Origin: a bacterium
Lineage (GTDB): Bacteria > Bacteroidota > Bacteroidia > Bacteroidales > Muribaculaceae
DNA length: 18,427 nt
Reading direction: 5' to 3'
NCBI GenBank assembly: GCA_004559845.1
Contig: SFWW01000054.1
Coordinates: 1 to 18,427, forward strand
A program made the translations under genes and the position numbers. Shown one piece after another: positions 1 through 6,740 of the stretch. Numbering within the stretch: position 1 is the stretch's first letter; each line of letters begins with the position of its first letter. A model generated the notes under the pieces. It searched no databases and was not told the DNA's origin. It saw only the letters and a list, made by a program, of their open reading frames with translations.

Positions 1-59
1 AATACAAGCAAGTGATGCGCTCCTTCTTCCCAATGCTAAAGCGCTGGAAAACAAAATAA
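1..59 (+). CDS. C-terminal end of an upstream gene (partial)
   Basis: Reading from base 3, an open frame runs off the left edge and ends at TAA 57-59. It encodes 18 residues ending in a basic tail (MRSFFPMLKRWKTK). The spacing to the AT-rich intergenic stretch that follows fits the end of a plus-strand gene. Too little is visible to name a family, and a chance open frame this short cannot be excluded. Confidence 0.4.
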   Translation, partial: YKQVMRSFFPMLKRWKTK

Positions 60-117
60 AAACTCCCACCCAATCTCCAATTCCCAATTAAAAGTAAGAG
101 CCCCAAATTCATTATGC

Positions 118-177
118 ATTATGAATCATGAATTAAGCATTAAGCATTATGAATTATAAATTATGAATCATGAATTA
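118..177. repeat. AT-rich direct repeat around the GNAT start codon
   Basis: The 18-bp sequence ATTATGAATCATGAATTA occurs exactly at 118-135 and 160-177. Related shorter copies (GCATTATGAAT, AAGCATTAAGCATT) lie between and before them. The second copy contains the ATG (170) of the acetyltransferase gene. It is a low-complexity intergenic repeat. I see no coding function outside that start codon. Confidence 0.7.
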
Positions 178-715
178 TGAATTAAAAAAACTGTCCATTA
201 ATTCCGACAGACTACTGCTGCGCCTTTTCACCGATGCAGATGCCGAAGCACTGTTTGCCTTGGCAAGTGACCCCGATGTGGGACCTCGAGCCGGCTGGAA
301 GCCTCATCAATCGGTGGAGGAAAGCAGGCAAATCATTCGCACCGTGTTTCACAACCCCACCACCTGGGCTATCGTGCTGCGCCAAACGGGCGAATTGGTG
401 GGCGCCATAGGCTACGGACCTTCGTGCGAGTGCCAACTCCCGGCATTGCCCTGCGAGCCCACCGTGGGCTACTGGGTGGGCAAGCCCTTTTGGAACCAAG
501 GCATTTGCACCGAAGCGCTCCGCATGATGATTGACCACATTCGCGCCACCACAACCATCACATCGCTCATTAGCGGTCATTTCGTAGATAATCCTGCTTC
601 GGGCAAGGTGATGGAAAAATGTGGGTTTATTGCCACCGGCGACACCTGCTTCGACGAAAGCCTCTACACCGGCAAGCACCGACCCATCAGAGTGCTTCGC
701 CTATCAATACAATAA
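170..715 (+). CDS. GNAT family N-acetyltransferase (RimJ/RimL-like)
   Basis: This 181-residue protein belongs to the GNAT superfamily, which transfers an acetyl group from acetyl-CoA to an amine. The opening (SDRLLLRLFTDADAEALFAL, about residues 11-30) is the RimJ/RimL type, whose characterised members acetylate protein N-termini, though many relatives act on small molecules or antibiotics. The middle part (VGYWVGKPFWNQGICTEAL) holds the acetyl-CoA-binding segment in the form Q-G-x-x-T-E-A. The late NPASGKVMEKCGF segment is the usual last conserved block. The length is normal for the family. The start at 170 is the only in-frame ATG before the conserved domain, and it sits inside an AT-rich direct repeat. 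I see no ribosome-binding site. The next gene begins 31 bases after the stop. The substrate is unknown. Confidence 0.88.
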   Translation: MNYELKKLSINSDRLLLRLFTDADAEALFALASDPDVGPRAGWKPHQSVEESRQIIRTVFHNPTTWAIVLRQTGELVGAIGYGPSCECQLPALPCEPTVGYWVGKPFWNQGICTEALRMMIDHIRATTTITSLISGHFVDNPASGKVMEKCGFIATGDTCFDESLYTGKHRPIRVLRLSIQ

Positions 716-746
716 TCAATCTTACACTTTATTCCTATTCCTCACG

Positions 747-1892
747 ATGAAATATATCATTCCCATTATCATCGCACTGGCTGGCATCAGCGGTATGCAC
801 GCACAAGATTTTAGCAAATTCAAAGCGCTCAGCGATAGCACTTTCCGCAACAGCACCGAATATCAGCAAGCCAACAAATATCAAAAAGACGCCATACTCT
901 TTTTGGAAATGCTTGCCGACACTCACCCCTACTACGTAAAAAAAGACCGCCAAGGCAAACTGATGGCAAAAAAAGATGCCCTGCTGGCAAAATGCGCCGA
1001 TTGCACCTCCGATTCGCTGTTTTGCACATATCTCCAAGAGGTGCTCGGATTGCTCCGCGACAAGCACACCGATGTGATTGACTTAGCGCAGTGGGCACAA
1101 AAAAAGCAACCAAAACCGGAAGCCGAGCCCGAACCGGAAGCCGAGCAGCAAAGCGATGCCGTGATGGCAAAGAAGAAGGATTTGTTTGCTTACCAAATCT
1201 TTGAACAGCCATCCATCTGCTATTTGCAATTCAATCAATGCGCCGATGCACGCACCATGCGAAACGATGCCCTGCCTCGCTTCGACACCTTCCTCGACAG
1301 TATGTTCTGCCAAATGGATTCGCTCAAAGTGCAAACCTTAGTGGTGGATGTGCAATACAACAATGGCGGGAGCAGTAGGCTCTGCGATGAGCTATTGGCG
1401 CATCTCTACCCCGTTCATTTGATTAAAAACTTCAATTCGCAAATGCGCTTCTCCAATCTTGCCGCAGCCTACAATCCGCGCATCGGCGTGGCGAAAACGG
1501 CATGGGAAAACGACGGACATGCCGAAGAACTCTACACCTTCCCTAATAGCCAACCTGAACCGGTGGATATCCCCGTGTATCAAGGAAAAGTGGTGTGGGT
1601 GCAAAGCCGGAAAACCTTCAGCAGTGCCGGCATTCTCATCACTTTGGCGCGCGACAATAAGGTGGGCGAAATCGTGGGCGAAACGTCGACCTACGCCCCA
1701 TCGCACTATGGCGAAGTGCTCCCCTATCGCTTGCCTAACACCGGCGTGGTGGGCACCATCAGTTGCAAATATTTCACTCGCCCCGACAGTGAGCACGCCG
1801 ACGACCCCACCTTAGAGCCCGACACCGCGCTCGACCTCGCCAATAAAGAAGCCGCTTGGCAATATATTCTCACCACCTACGGCAAAAAATAA
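747..1892 (+). CDS. Secreted S41 family peptidase
   Basis: This 381-residue protein starts with a signal peptide (hydrophobic IIPIIIALAGISG, then MHAQ, likely cleaved after residue 19). It is therefore probably exported to the periplasm or cell surface. The C-terminal half has S41 (tail-specific/tricorn-type) features: the VVDVQYNNGG block at about 199-208, the nucleophile region KTFSSAG (Ser292 or Ser293) and the GETSTYAPSHYGEV segment at about 311-324. The Lys of the Ser-Lys dyad of CtpA/Prc is not visible at its expected place. No PDZ domain is seen. A Pro/Glu-rich linker (about 122-135) separates an N-terminal helical region from the catalytic part. The frame is open further upstream, to 621 inside the previous gene, but the signal peptide fixes the start at 747. 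An intrinsic terminator follows. The substrate is unknown. Confidence 0.85.
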   Translation: MKYIIPIIIALAGISGMHAQDFSKFKALSDSTFRNSTEYQQANKYQKDAILFLEMLADTHPYYVKKDRQGKLMAKKDALLAKCADCTSDSLFCTYLQEVLGLLRDKHTDVIDLAQWAQKKQPKPEAEPEPEAEQQSDAVMAKKKDLFAYQIFEQPSICYLQFNQCADARTMRNDALPRFDTFLDSMFCQMDSLKVQTLVVDVQYNNGGSSRLCDELLAHLYPVHLIKNFNSQMRFSNLAAAYNPRIGVAKTAWENDGHAEELYTFPNSQPEPVDIPVYQGKVVWVQSRKTFSSAGILITLARDNKVGEIVGETSTYAPSHYGEVLPYRLPNTGVVGTISCKYFTRPDSEHADDPTLEPDTALDLANKEAAWQYILTTYGKK

Positions 1893-1923
1893 CTCCCGGA
1901 AATTGCATCTTCCGATGGTATTG

Positions 1924-1959
1924 CCTCTCCCTGCGCACACCGGGAGAGGTTTTCTTTTT
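1924..1959 (+). terminator. Rho-independent terminator after the S41 peptidase gene
   Basis: CCTCTCCC (1924-1931) pairs perfectly with GGGAGAGG (1942-1949) around a 10-base loop. The U-rich run TTTTCTTTTT (1950-1959) follows directly. It lies 31 bases after the S41 stop codon. Confidence 0.9.
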
Positions 1960-1975
1960 GCCTGCACGGCAACTA

Positions 1976-2008
1976 TTGCGCCGAAATTGAAAAAAAATCG
2001 TAACTTTG
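1976..2008 (+). promoter_or_regulatory. Bacteroidetes-type promoter for the 2014 gene
   Basis: TAACTTTG (2001-2008, followed by CA) matches the Bacteroidetes -7 consensus TAnnTTTG. A TTG at 1976-1978, with a 22-base spacer, may be the -33 element. The ATG starts only five bases after the -7 box, so the transcript may be leaderless or nearly so. Confidence 0.7.
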
Positions 2009-2013
2009 CAACT

Positions 2014-2193
2014 ATGAATTCCAATCACATCGCATCCGACCAACAAAAAGTGAAGGCCATCAAAAAGCGCAATGTGCTGAGCTTTATCATCTTCGTGCTA
2101 TTGGTGCTGGCGTGCATCGCTTTGCACTACACCCTCCCGGGAAAAGCCGCACACAATCCGGCACCTAAAGCGCCTCAGGCTATCACCAAATAA
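2014..2193 (+). CDS. Small single-pass membrane protein, unknown function
   Basis: This 59-residue protein has a basic, polar N-terminus (QQKVKAIKKRN) followed by one hydrophobic segment (VLSFIIFVLLVLACIALHY, about 21-39). It ends in an Ala/Pro-rich tail. The basic side before the helix suggests an N-in orientation, with the tail in the periplasm. The frame is open upstream to 1903, but that stretch runs through the terminator and promoter, so the start at 2014 is chosen. The stop is 15 bases before the L,D-transpeptidase gene, so the two are probably co-transcribed and it may act at the envelope with that enzyme. I recognise no family. Confidence 0.75.
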   Translation: MNSNHIASDQQKVKAIKKRNVLSFIIFVLLVLACIALHYTLPGKAAHNPAPKAPQAITK

Positions 2194-2208
2194 CAAACTC
2201 TTATCACT

Positions 2209-2853
2209 ATGACACCCATCCGCATCTCATTCTTCGCCATCCTTTTTGCAATGGCATTCGGCACTGCAAATGCCGACAAATGGACCGACATTCTCCAAAC
2301 CTATGCCGCCGACACCACCACCCGGCAAATTCTGCTGGTGAAATGCACCCAAGGCAGTAATGCAGAAGTGGAATTCTATATCAAGCAAGCCGACAATTCG
2401 TGGCTACTGGAACGTGCCGACACGGCACACATTGGCGAAAAAGGCTTAGGAAAACAGCGAGAAGGCGACAAAAAAACGCCCGAAGGCAACTTCGGCATCC
2501 GTGAAGCCTTCGGCATCAAAGCCAATCCCGGCACCGTGATTCCCTACATTGATGTAACGCCCACCATCTACGCCTGCGGCGACCGCTACTACTACAACCA
2601 AATTATCGACACCAAGAAAAAGCCACACCGATGCCGTGGCGAGCACATGATTAAATATGTGCCCAGCTACAACTACGGGCTGTCGACCACCTACAACCCC
2701 AACAACATTCGCGGCCTCGGCTCTGCCATCTTCTTCCATTGCACCAGCGAAAGCCCCTCCACAGCAGGGTGTGTGGCGGTAACGGAAGACTTTATGGTGC
2801 AAATTCTGCAAAAAAGCGACACGGGGCTAAAAATCTGTATCCACCAAAAGTAA
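2209..2853 (+). CDS. Secreted L,D-transpeptidase (YkuD fold)
   Basis: This 214-residue protein has an N-terminal signal peptide (about 1-22, ending GTANA). Two hallmarks of YkuD-type L,D-transpeptidases are visible: GDKKTPEGNFGI (about 86-97), and a catalytic block with FFHCTS (His177) followed by STAGCVAV (nucleophile Cys188). Enzymes of this fold make 3-3 peptidoglycan cross-links or attach proteins to peptidoglycan in the periplasm. The residue after the catalytic Cys is Val rather than the common Ile, and the motif Arg/Asn is replaced by Ala, so this is a divergent subfamily. It sits 15 bases behind the small membrane protein gene and converges on the lipoprotein gene 28 bases away. The specific reaction is not determined. 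Confidence 0.88.
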   Translation: MTPIRISFFAILFAMAFGTANADKWTDILQTYAADTTTRQILLVKCTQGSNAEVEFYIKQADNSWLLERADTAHIGEKGLGKQREGDKKTPEGNFGIREAFGIKANPGTVIPYIDVTPTIYACGDRYYYNQIIDTKKKPHRCRGEHMIKYVPSYNYGLSTTYNPNNIRGLGSAIFFHCTSESPSTAGCVAVTEDFMVQILQKSDTGLKICIHQK

Positions 2854-2881
2854 GCCCACCTCACGGCGCCACCGTATCGCG

Positions 2882-3559
2882 CTATTCTTCCTCCGATTTG
2901 GCGCGGTCGGCTTTGGGCTTTGAACCGCGCTCCAGCACCATTTTTTGCCGCGTGTTTCCTTGGTGGCAATAGATGGTGAGTTTGCCATCAGCCACCCAAG
3001 CGGTATCGCACACACCGGTGGCGGTTTTTAGCAGTATGCCGGAAAACTTACTGTTGAAAAACTGCCAAGCGGAATAGCGTAGTTTCGGCGCATTTTCAAG
3101 CGTCACCTTTCCACCCGCCACTACGTGAATCCTGAGCGGCACACTGTCGGTCGTAGTCCACGTGCCGGCATACGATTCGCATGCCTTTTGATACACATCG
3201 GTTACATTGGTAATGGCATGGAGCACATATTCACCCGATTCCTCACGCGACACAGTAGCCGCCACCATTTGCCCGGCAACAAACCCCACCGGAGCATCAT
3301 CTTTCTCTCCCTTTTTGGGTTTCAACTCATCGGGCAAAGCCACCACAATGGTATCGGGATACGAATTTTGAAACTTCAGCACCAATTGCAACCTGTCGGC
3401 GGTGGAAGCAGCGCCTATTTGAGCCACGAGCGAATCGGGACCCGCCGCCAGCACCAACGTGTCCGGACGGTCAGCCCGCACGGCTTCCACACGCTTTCCC
3501 TCACACGACCACAGCATAGCCACCATCGCCAAAGCAAAAATCCATAATATCGTTTTCAT
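2882..3559 (-). CDS. Putative lipoprotein, unknown function
   Basis: This 225-residue protein begins with a lipoprotein signal peptide: MKTILW, a hydrophobic stretch, then LWSC with Cys19 as the likely lipidated residue. It should be anchored to the inner or outer membrane. The rest is soluble, with many beta-strand-like segments (TDRLQLVLKF, TIVVALP, VPLRIHVVAGGKVTLENA), and the C-terminus is very charged (KADRAKSEEE). A GTG two codons upstream (3565) is also in frame, but the ATG at 3559 is preferred. I do not recognise the family with confidence. It converges on the L,D-transpeptidase gene with a 28-base gap, and I see no clear terminator there. Confidence 0.8.
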   Translation of the reverse strand: MKTILWIFALAMVAMLWSCEGKRVEAVRADRPDTLVLAAGPDSLVAQIGAASTADRLQLVLKFQNSYPDTIVVALPDELKPKKGEKDDAPVGFVAGQMVAATVSREESGEYVLHAITNVTDVYQKACESYAGTWTTTDSVPLRIHVVAGGKVTLENAPKLRYSAWQFFNSKFSGILLKTATGVCDTAWVADGKLTIYCHQGNTRQKMVLERGSKPKADRAKSEEE

Positions 3560-3595
3560 CTTCACTTCAAAAAAAAATTAGATCAAAAGCTGAAA

Positions 3596-3623
3596 ATTGT
3601 TCATTTTGATAATTGAGAACAAT
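3596..3623 (-). terminator. Possible weak terminator after the AlbA_2 gene
   Basis: ATTGTTC (3596-3602) and GAACAAT (3617-3623) form a 7-bp inverted repeat just beyond the minus-strand stop at 3635. On the minus strand a short T run (TTTT) follows. The stem is AT-rich and a competing fold is possible (ATCAAAA/TTTTGAT nearby), so support is weak. Confidence 0.3.
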
Positions 3624-3634
3624 GGTTGATTATT

Positions 3635-5074
3635 TCATTTAACGACTTTCCACCAACCACCTTTAGCCCCACCAATTCTAATAAGTGTTCCATTTTCTTT
3701 TAGCTTTTTTATATGCTTCTGAATTGCAGATGGTGAAATACCTAGTACTTGAGACAACTTTTTTCTTGAAATAGTTGGCTCGGAAGCAAGGATTGTCAGT
3801 AACCGGTCAGCCGTTTTCTGACCACCTTTCTGACCACCTTTCTGACCACCTTTCTGACCACCTTTCTGACCACCTTTTGATGGCAGGAAATAACTTACTG
3901 TAGAATACAGCAAAGTAGTCTCAAAAGTCACATCGCTACCGGTGAGTTCTTTCCATTTGGCAATTTTGTCAATGCCATATCCGGCATTTTCAGACAATCT
4001 TGCATAGCGGAATAGGTTGATAATCGTCGGATTTCGTGGCAATGACACGTTGTGCGCTTTCACCTCGTCAATACCAACGATAAACGTGCCTGGATTTTGG
4101 AACTCAATGCGGTTGTCAAACACACGGATTGTGGGATGCATCGGGCTGAAATAATCGGTGTGGGCACACAAGTTGACCAATCCCTCACGCAAGCAATAGA
4201 GTTGCGAGTTGTCCTCATCGGCAAATCCGCCTTCCCGTGCCACAAACGGATTATCAACATACAAACGTAACCGCTGAATGATGACCTTGTACGACTCCCA
4301 AATATTCTCTTGCTCCGCCATGCGGTAAGTGTACCGCTCGTTGGCATTGGCTGATGAATCGCCCGGGATCTCGATGAAGTCAATCCAAAAGTGTCCGATA
4401 TGTTCTCGTATCGAATCACGCTTGCCGAGCATGAGCAATCCGCCGTATGTCATTTTGCCATGCAATGTAACGCCGATTTTTCGGCAAAACTCTTCATCGC
4501 CAAGTTGGTTGTATGGTAGTGCTTCGTTGTACTGCTGAATGCGACGGCGAAACGTTTGCAACGATTCAGGGTTGATGTCGTTGAAACTTGTGTCGTTAAT
4601 TTCCAACTCAGACCTACTGCCAAATGCTTGATCACACTGAATAGCTGCGATTTCGGCATCGTTGGCGTGCTGGTCTCCGCTACCGCTGCGAATGAACGTG
4701 TTGCCAAGATTGTTGTTGTAATAAACCGGCTTGACAGTAGACGATGGGATAAAGAACGCAAGAACGGTTTTTCCGTCAAAATCATACTTTTGACTGCGAA
4801 CAGAAATTGTGACATTGAACTTCGACTTGGAGCGCAATGTGCCAATTAAGTCCTGCTCCAACTTCTCAGCATTTCCCACGCCCTCAATAACGAAGGTCCT
4901 GGATTTCCCGACCTTCTCCTCGCGAACGCCCAATACAATCCAGCCACCTGATGTGTTGCTGAACGCACTGACGGTCTCCCAAACGCTCTTGGGTAGTTCA
5001 GACTTCGCTTGCTTGCACTCAAAGTCTTCCCATTCTATATCTTGCAGCCTTTGCAGTAATTCATCTCTCGTCAT
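3635..5074 (-). CDS. AlbA_2/Schlafen-like ATP-binding protein with winged-helix C-terminus
   Basis: This 479-residue protein has the layout of AlbA_2 (AAA_4, Schlafen-like) proteins. The N-terminal block EWEDFECKQAKSELPKSVWE (about 14-33), followed by AFSNTSGGWIVLGV, is the AlbA_2 domain. CLREGLVNLCAHTDYF and RIEFQNPGTF (about 296-335), followed by ENAGYGIDKI, form the HATPase-like region. A linker of five GGQK units (about 400-420) leads to a C-terminal winged-helix domain (about 421-479, with SRKKLSQVLGISPSAIQKHI). Such proteins are mostly uncharacterised; they are assumed to be nucleic-acid-binding regulators and are often found on accessory DNA. The promoter lies in a repeat shared with the DUF1016 gene behind it. 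The linker is made of perfect 12-bp tandem repeats, so its length may vary between strains. Confidence 0.88.
   Translation of the reverse strand: MTRDELLQRLQDIEWEDFECKQAKSELPKSVWETVSAFSNTSGGWIVLGVREEKVGKSRTFVIEGVGNAEKLEQDLIGTLRSKSKFNVTISVRSQKYDFDGKTVLAFFIPSSTVKPVYYNNNLGNTFIRSGSGDQHANDAEIAAIQCDQAFGSRSELEINDTSFNDINPESLQTFRRRIQQYNEALPYNQLGDEEFCRKIGVTLHGKMTYGGLLMLGKRDSIREHIGHFWIDFIEIPGDSSANANERYTYRMAEQENIWESYKVIIQRLRLYVDNPFVAREGGFADEDNSQLYCLREGLVNLCAHTDYFSPMHPTIRVFDNRIEFQNPGTFIVGIDEVKAHNVSLPRNPTIINLFRYARLSENAGYGIDKIAKWKELTGSDVTFETTLLYSTVSYFLPSKGGQKGGQKGGQKGGQKGGQKTADRLLTILASEPTISRKKLSQVLGISPSAIQKHIKKLKENGTLIRIGGAKGGWWKVVK
3818..3877. repeat. 12-bp in-frame tandem repeat (5 units) coding for GGQK
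   Basis: The unit CTGACCACCTTT is repeated five times without a mismatch between 3818 and 3877. On the coding (minus) strand it encodes the linker between the ATP-binding region and the winged helix. As the unit is a multiple of three, gain or loss of copies changes linker length without breaking the frame. Confidence 0.95.
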
Positions 5075-5084
5075 AATGATTTCA

Positions 5085-5174
5085 TTTTATGCCACAAAGA
5101 TACAAATTATTGATGAGCGGAATGTGAAATCCACTGCAAAATCAGCACTTTCTAAAAAAAAACATAACAAAAAG
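5085..5174 (-). repeat. Promoter-containing direct repeat, copy 1
   Basis: This 90-bp stretch matches 6356-6443 except for one A/G difference and two extra A residues in a poly-A run. It covers the region immediately upstream of the AlbA_2 start codon (minus strand) and contains the TATCTTTG promoter box. Confidence 0.93.
5095..5102 (-). promoter_or_regulatory. Promoter -7 box for the AlbA_2 gene
   Basis: On the minus strand this reads TATCTTTG, a match to TAnnTTTG, 20 bases upstream of the ATG at 5074. No convincing -33 element is seen. The same box occurs in the second repeat copy. Confidence 0.65.
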
Positions 5175-5186
5175 TTTGAATTTTAT

Positions 5187-6305
5187 TTATTTGTTTTCTT
5201 GGAGAAAAGAGCAATATTCCTCTAATGATTTTTTCATTACTTGCTGAGGAATGAGTTTACGCTGGTACTCGGCAATCATCGTTGGACTCAATGAACGGCT
5301 CAATGTATATTCTACCATGCTCCTGTCGGCAGAAGGACATAGAATGATGCCGATACTCGGGTTTTCATTGTCACGTTTCACATCGCGGTCCAAAGCTTCA
5401 AGATACATATCCATTTTGCCAACAAACTCCGGTTGAAAATCAACCGCCTTCAACTCAATTGCCACCAAGCATTGCAGAGCCCTGTGAAAGAACAAAAGGT
5501 CAATTCGCTTAGTGGATCCGCCCACTTGTACACCAAATTCGCTTTCGATGAACAAAAAATCTTTCCCAAGTTCAAGAATGAATGCTTTCATGTGTTCAAG
5601 CAAACCTTTATGCAAGTGGTGTTCATTATGTTCTTGTGGCAGATTGAGGAAGTCAACAATTGCTTTGTCCTTGAGCATAAACTCCGATTGAGGATATTCG
5701 TCCAGCAACTTTGGAGACAGCATTTTTTCCTTATCCATTAGTGACGAGAATGTTTGATTGACAATGCAACGTCGCAGTTCCTCAGTTTTCAGACCTTGAT
5801 GACGTGCATATAGCATATAGAAGATACGTTCCTCATCGCTACGGCAACGATTCATGATTTCAATGTGACTTGTAAAAGGTATTATGGATAACAGTTTCGG
5901 TAATGGTTGCAAGTCTTCCTCTAATTGTGCAATTCCCAATTGCACAATTTCATTTGTGACTGATTTTGAGGGCGTTTCTAATTGTGCAATTCTCGATTGC
6001 ACAAATTCTGGAAGATGCAAATTACTTAATGTGTTTAGAAATGGCTTGGCACTATAAGTGTCGTAGAACTTTACCATATTGTACAAATGACGTTTGCCAA
6101 ACCCTCTCTGCTTAGGGTTAGTTCGTTTCAGATAGTCTGCTAAGTCGCTGACAATCTTTGTGCCCCAGCGAGCCGATTTCAACTGCATTGAAATGTATTG
6201 ACCAATCTCCCAATTCATCTGTAAAGCCGCTGTGTTTACCATGGATATGGCTGATGAGCGATATCTTTCAATCATCGAATTGACAAACGCGAATTGCCTC
6301 TCCAA
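5187..6305 (-). CDS. DUF1016/YhcG-type PD-(D/E)XK nuclease-domain protein, start disrupted
   Basis: The protein is 372 residues if read from a TTG at 6305, with an ATG at 6275 as the alternative. The N-terminal DUF1016 domain runs over about 11-90 (NWEIGQYISMQ, GFGKRHLYNMVKFYDTY). The C-terminal PD-(D/E)XK domain has RIDLLFF (Asp269) and VAIELK (Glu284, Lys286). This family is common near restriction-modification and other defence or mobile loci; its biochemical role is poorly defined. Upstream, an ATG at 6344 opens the same frame (MADNITIVPN) but meets a TAA at 6312-6314, and the frame continues directly into this protein. The gene thus appears to carry a nonsense mutation near its original start. 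It may be translated from an internal start or be an early pseudogene. The linker (about 103-132) is built on palindromic DNA. Confidence 0.82.
   Translation of the reverse strand: MERQFAFVNSMIERYRSSAISMVNTAALQMNWEIGQYISMQLKSARWGTKIVSDLADYLKRTNPKQRGFGKRHLYNMVKFYDTYSAKPFLNTLSNLHLPEFVQSRIAQLETPSKSVTNEIVQLGIAQLEEDLQPLPKLLSIIPFTSHIEIMNRCRSDEERIFYMLYARHQGLKTEELRRCIVNQTFSSLMDKEKMLSPKLLDEYPQSEFMLKDKAIVDFLNLPQEHNEHHLHKGLLEHMKAFILELGKDFLFIESEFGVQVGGSTKRIDLLFFHRALQCLVAIELKAVDFQPEFVGKMDMYLEALDRDVKRDNENPSIGIILCPSADRSMVEYTLSRSLSPTMIAEYQRKLIPQQVMKKSLEEYCSFLQENK
5923..6007. repeat. Two inverted repeats inside the DUF1016 gene
   Basis: AATTGTGCAATT (5923-5934), CCC, AATTGCACAATT (5938-5949) is a perfect 12-bp inverted repeat. 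A second, imperfect one (AATTGTGCAAT at 5980-5990, ATTGCACAAATT at 5996-6007) lies 30 bases on. They encode the repeated IAQLE residues of the linker between the two domains. Confidence 0.9.
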
Positions 6306-6311
6306 CTCTGC

Positions 6312-6344
6312 TTAGTTAGGAACTATTGTGATGTTATCTGCCAT
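6312..6344 (-). pseudogene. Apparent original N-terminus of the DUF1016 gene, cut by a stop
   Basis: On the minus strand an ATG at 6344 starts ten sense codons (MADNITIVPN), then TAA. After that the frame reads Ala-Glu-Leu-Glu-Arg-Gln into the DUF1016 protein. The ATG lies 22 bases from the promoter box in repeat copy 2, about the same as the 20 bases seen for the AlbA_2 gene. This supports 6344 as the ancestral start. Confidence 0.65.
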
Positions 6345-6355
6345 AATCTTTAAGT

Positions 6356-6443
6356 TTTTATGCCACAAAGATACAAATTATTGATGAGCGGAATGTGAAA
6401 TCCACTGCAAAATCAGCACTTTCTAAAAAAACATAGCAAAAAG
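6356..6443 (-). repeat. Promoter-containing direct repeat, copy 2
   Basis: Second copy of the repeat at 5085-5174, in the same orientation and again immediately upstream of a minus-strand gene start (ATG 6344). Together the two copies flank the whole DUF1016 gene. Confidence 0.93.
6366..6373 (-). promoter_or_regulatory. Promoter -7 box for the DUF1016 gene
   Basis: The minus strand reads TATCTTTG, identical to the box at 5095-5102 and placed 21 bases upstream of the ATG at 6344. Confidence 0.62.
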
Positions 6444-6740
6444 CGAATAAGAAAAATGTTGTATATTTGCATAAACTGGATTATGTCCTAATTTTTTGAT
6501 AAACAGACGCGTATTCTTCGTCCATTTTTCAGCCAAAAAGTTAAACTTTCTTAAAACTTTTATAACAATTTGGTATCAAACAATATAAACCACAAATACG
6601 GCACAAAAAGCAAGCAATAATCACTACCATAAATTATAGTTTTTAACATTCATTCACTAAATCATGCGAGTTTTCGTCAATTCTCAATCGTATTATATGG
6701 GTAGAGACATCAATTAAAAAACCATTTAAAAATTACGATT
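6444..6740. other. AT-rich intergenic region before the four-gene cluster
   Basis: There is no convincing gene here. TATATTTG (6462-6469, followed by C) fits the Bacteroidetes -7 consensus and could drive the plus-strand cluster with a leader of about 270 bases, but no -33 element is clear. A 17-codon open frame (6664-6717, MRVFVNSQSYYMGRDIN) lies just before the first gene. It could be a leader peptide or chance. Confidence 0.5.
6462..6469 (+). promoter_or_regulatory. Possible promoter -7 box for the 6741-9037 cluster
   Basis: TATATTTG, followed by C, matches TAnnTTTG on the plus strand. It lies 271 bases upstream of the first ATG, which implies a long leader. In AT-rich DNA a chance match is possible. 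Confidence 0.35.

Noticed and set aside
621..746. Upstream extension of the S41 peptidase frame
   Set aside because: It overlaps the GNAT gene and would place residues before a clear signal peptide.
3818..3877. Short regular repeats that might be a CRISPR array
   Set aside because: The units are 12 bp, perfectly adjacent, without spacers, and encode a GGQK linker in frame.
6664..6717. 17-codon open frame before the four-gene cluster
   Set aside because: Too short to support as a gene; no ribosome-binding site or family similarity. Kept only as a possible leader peptide in the intergenic note.
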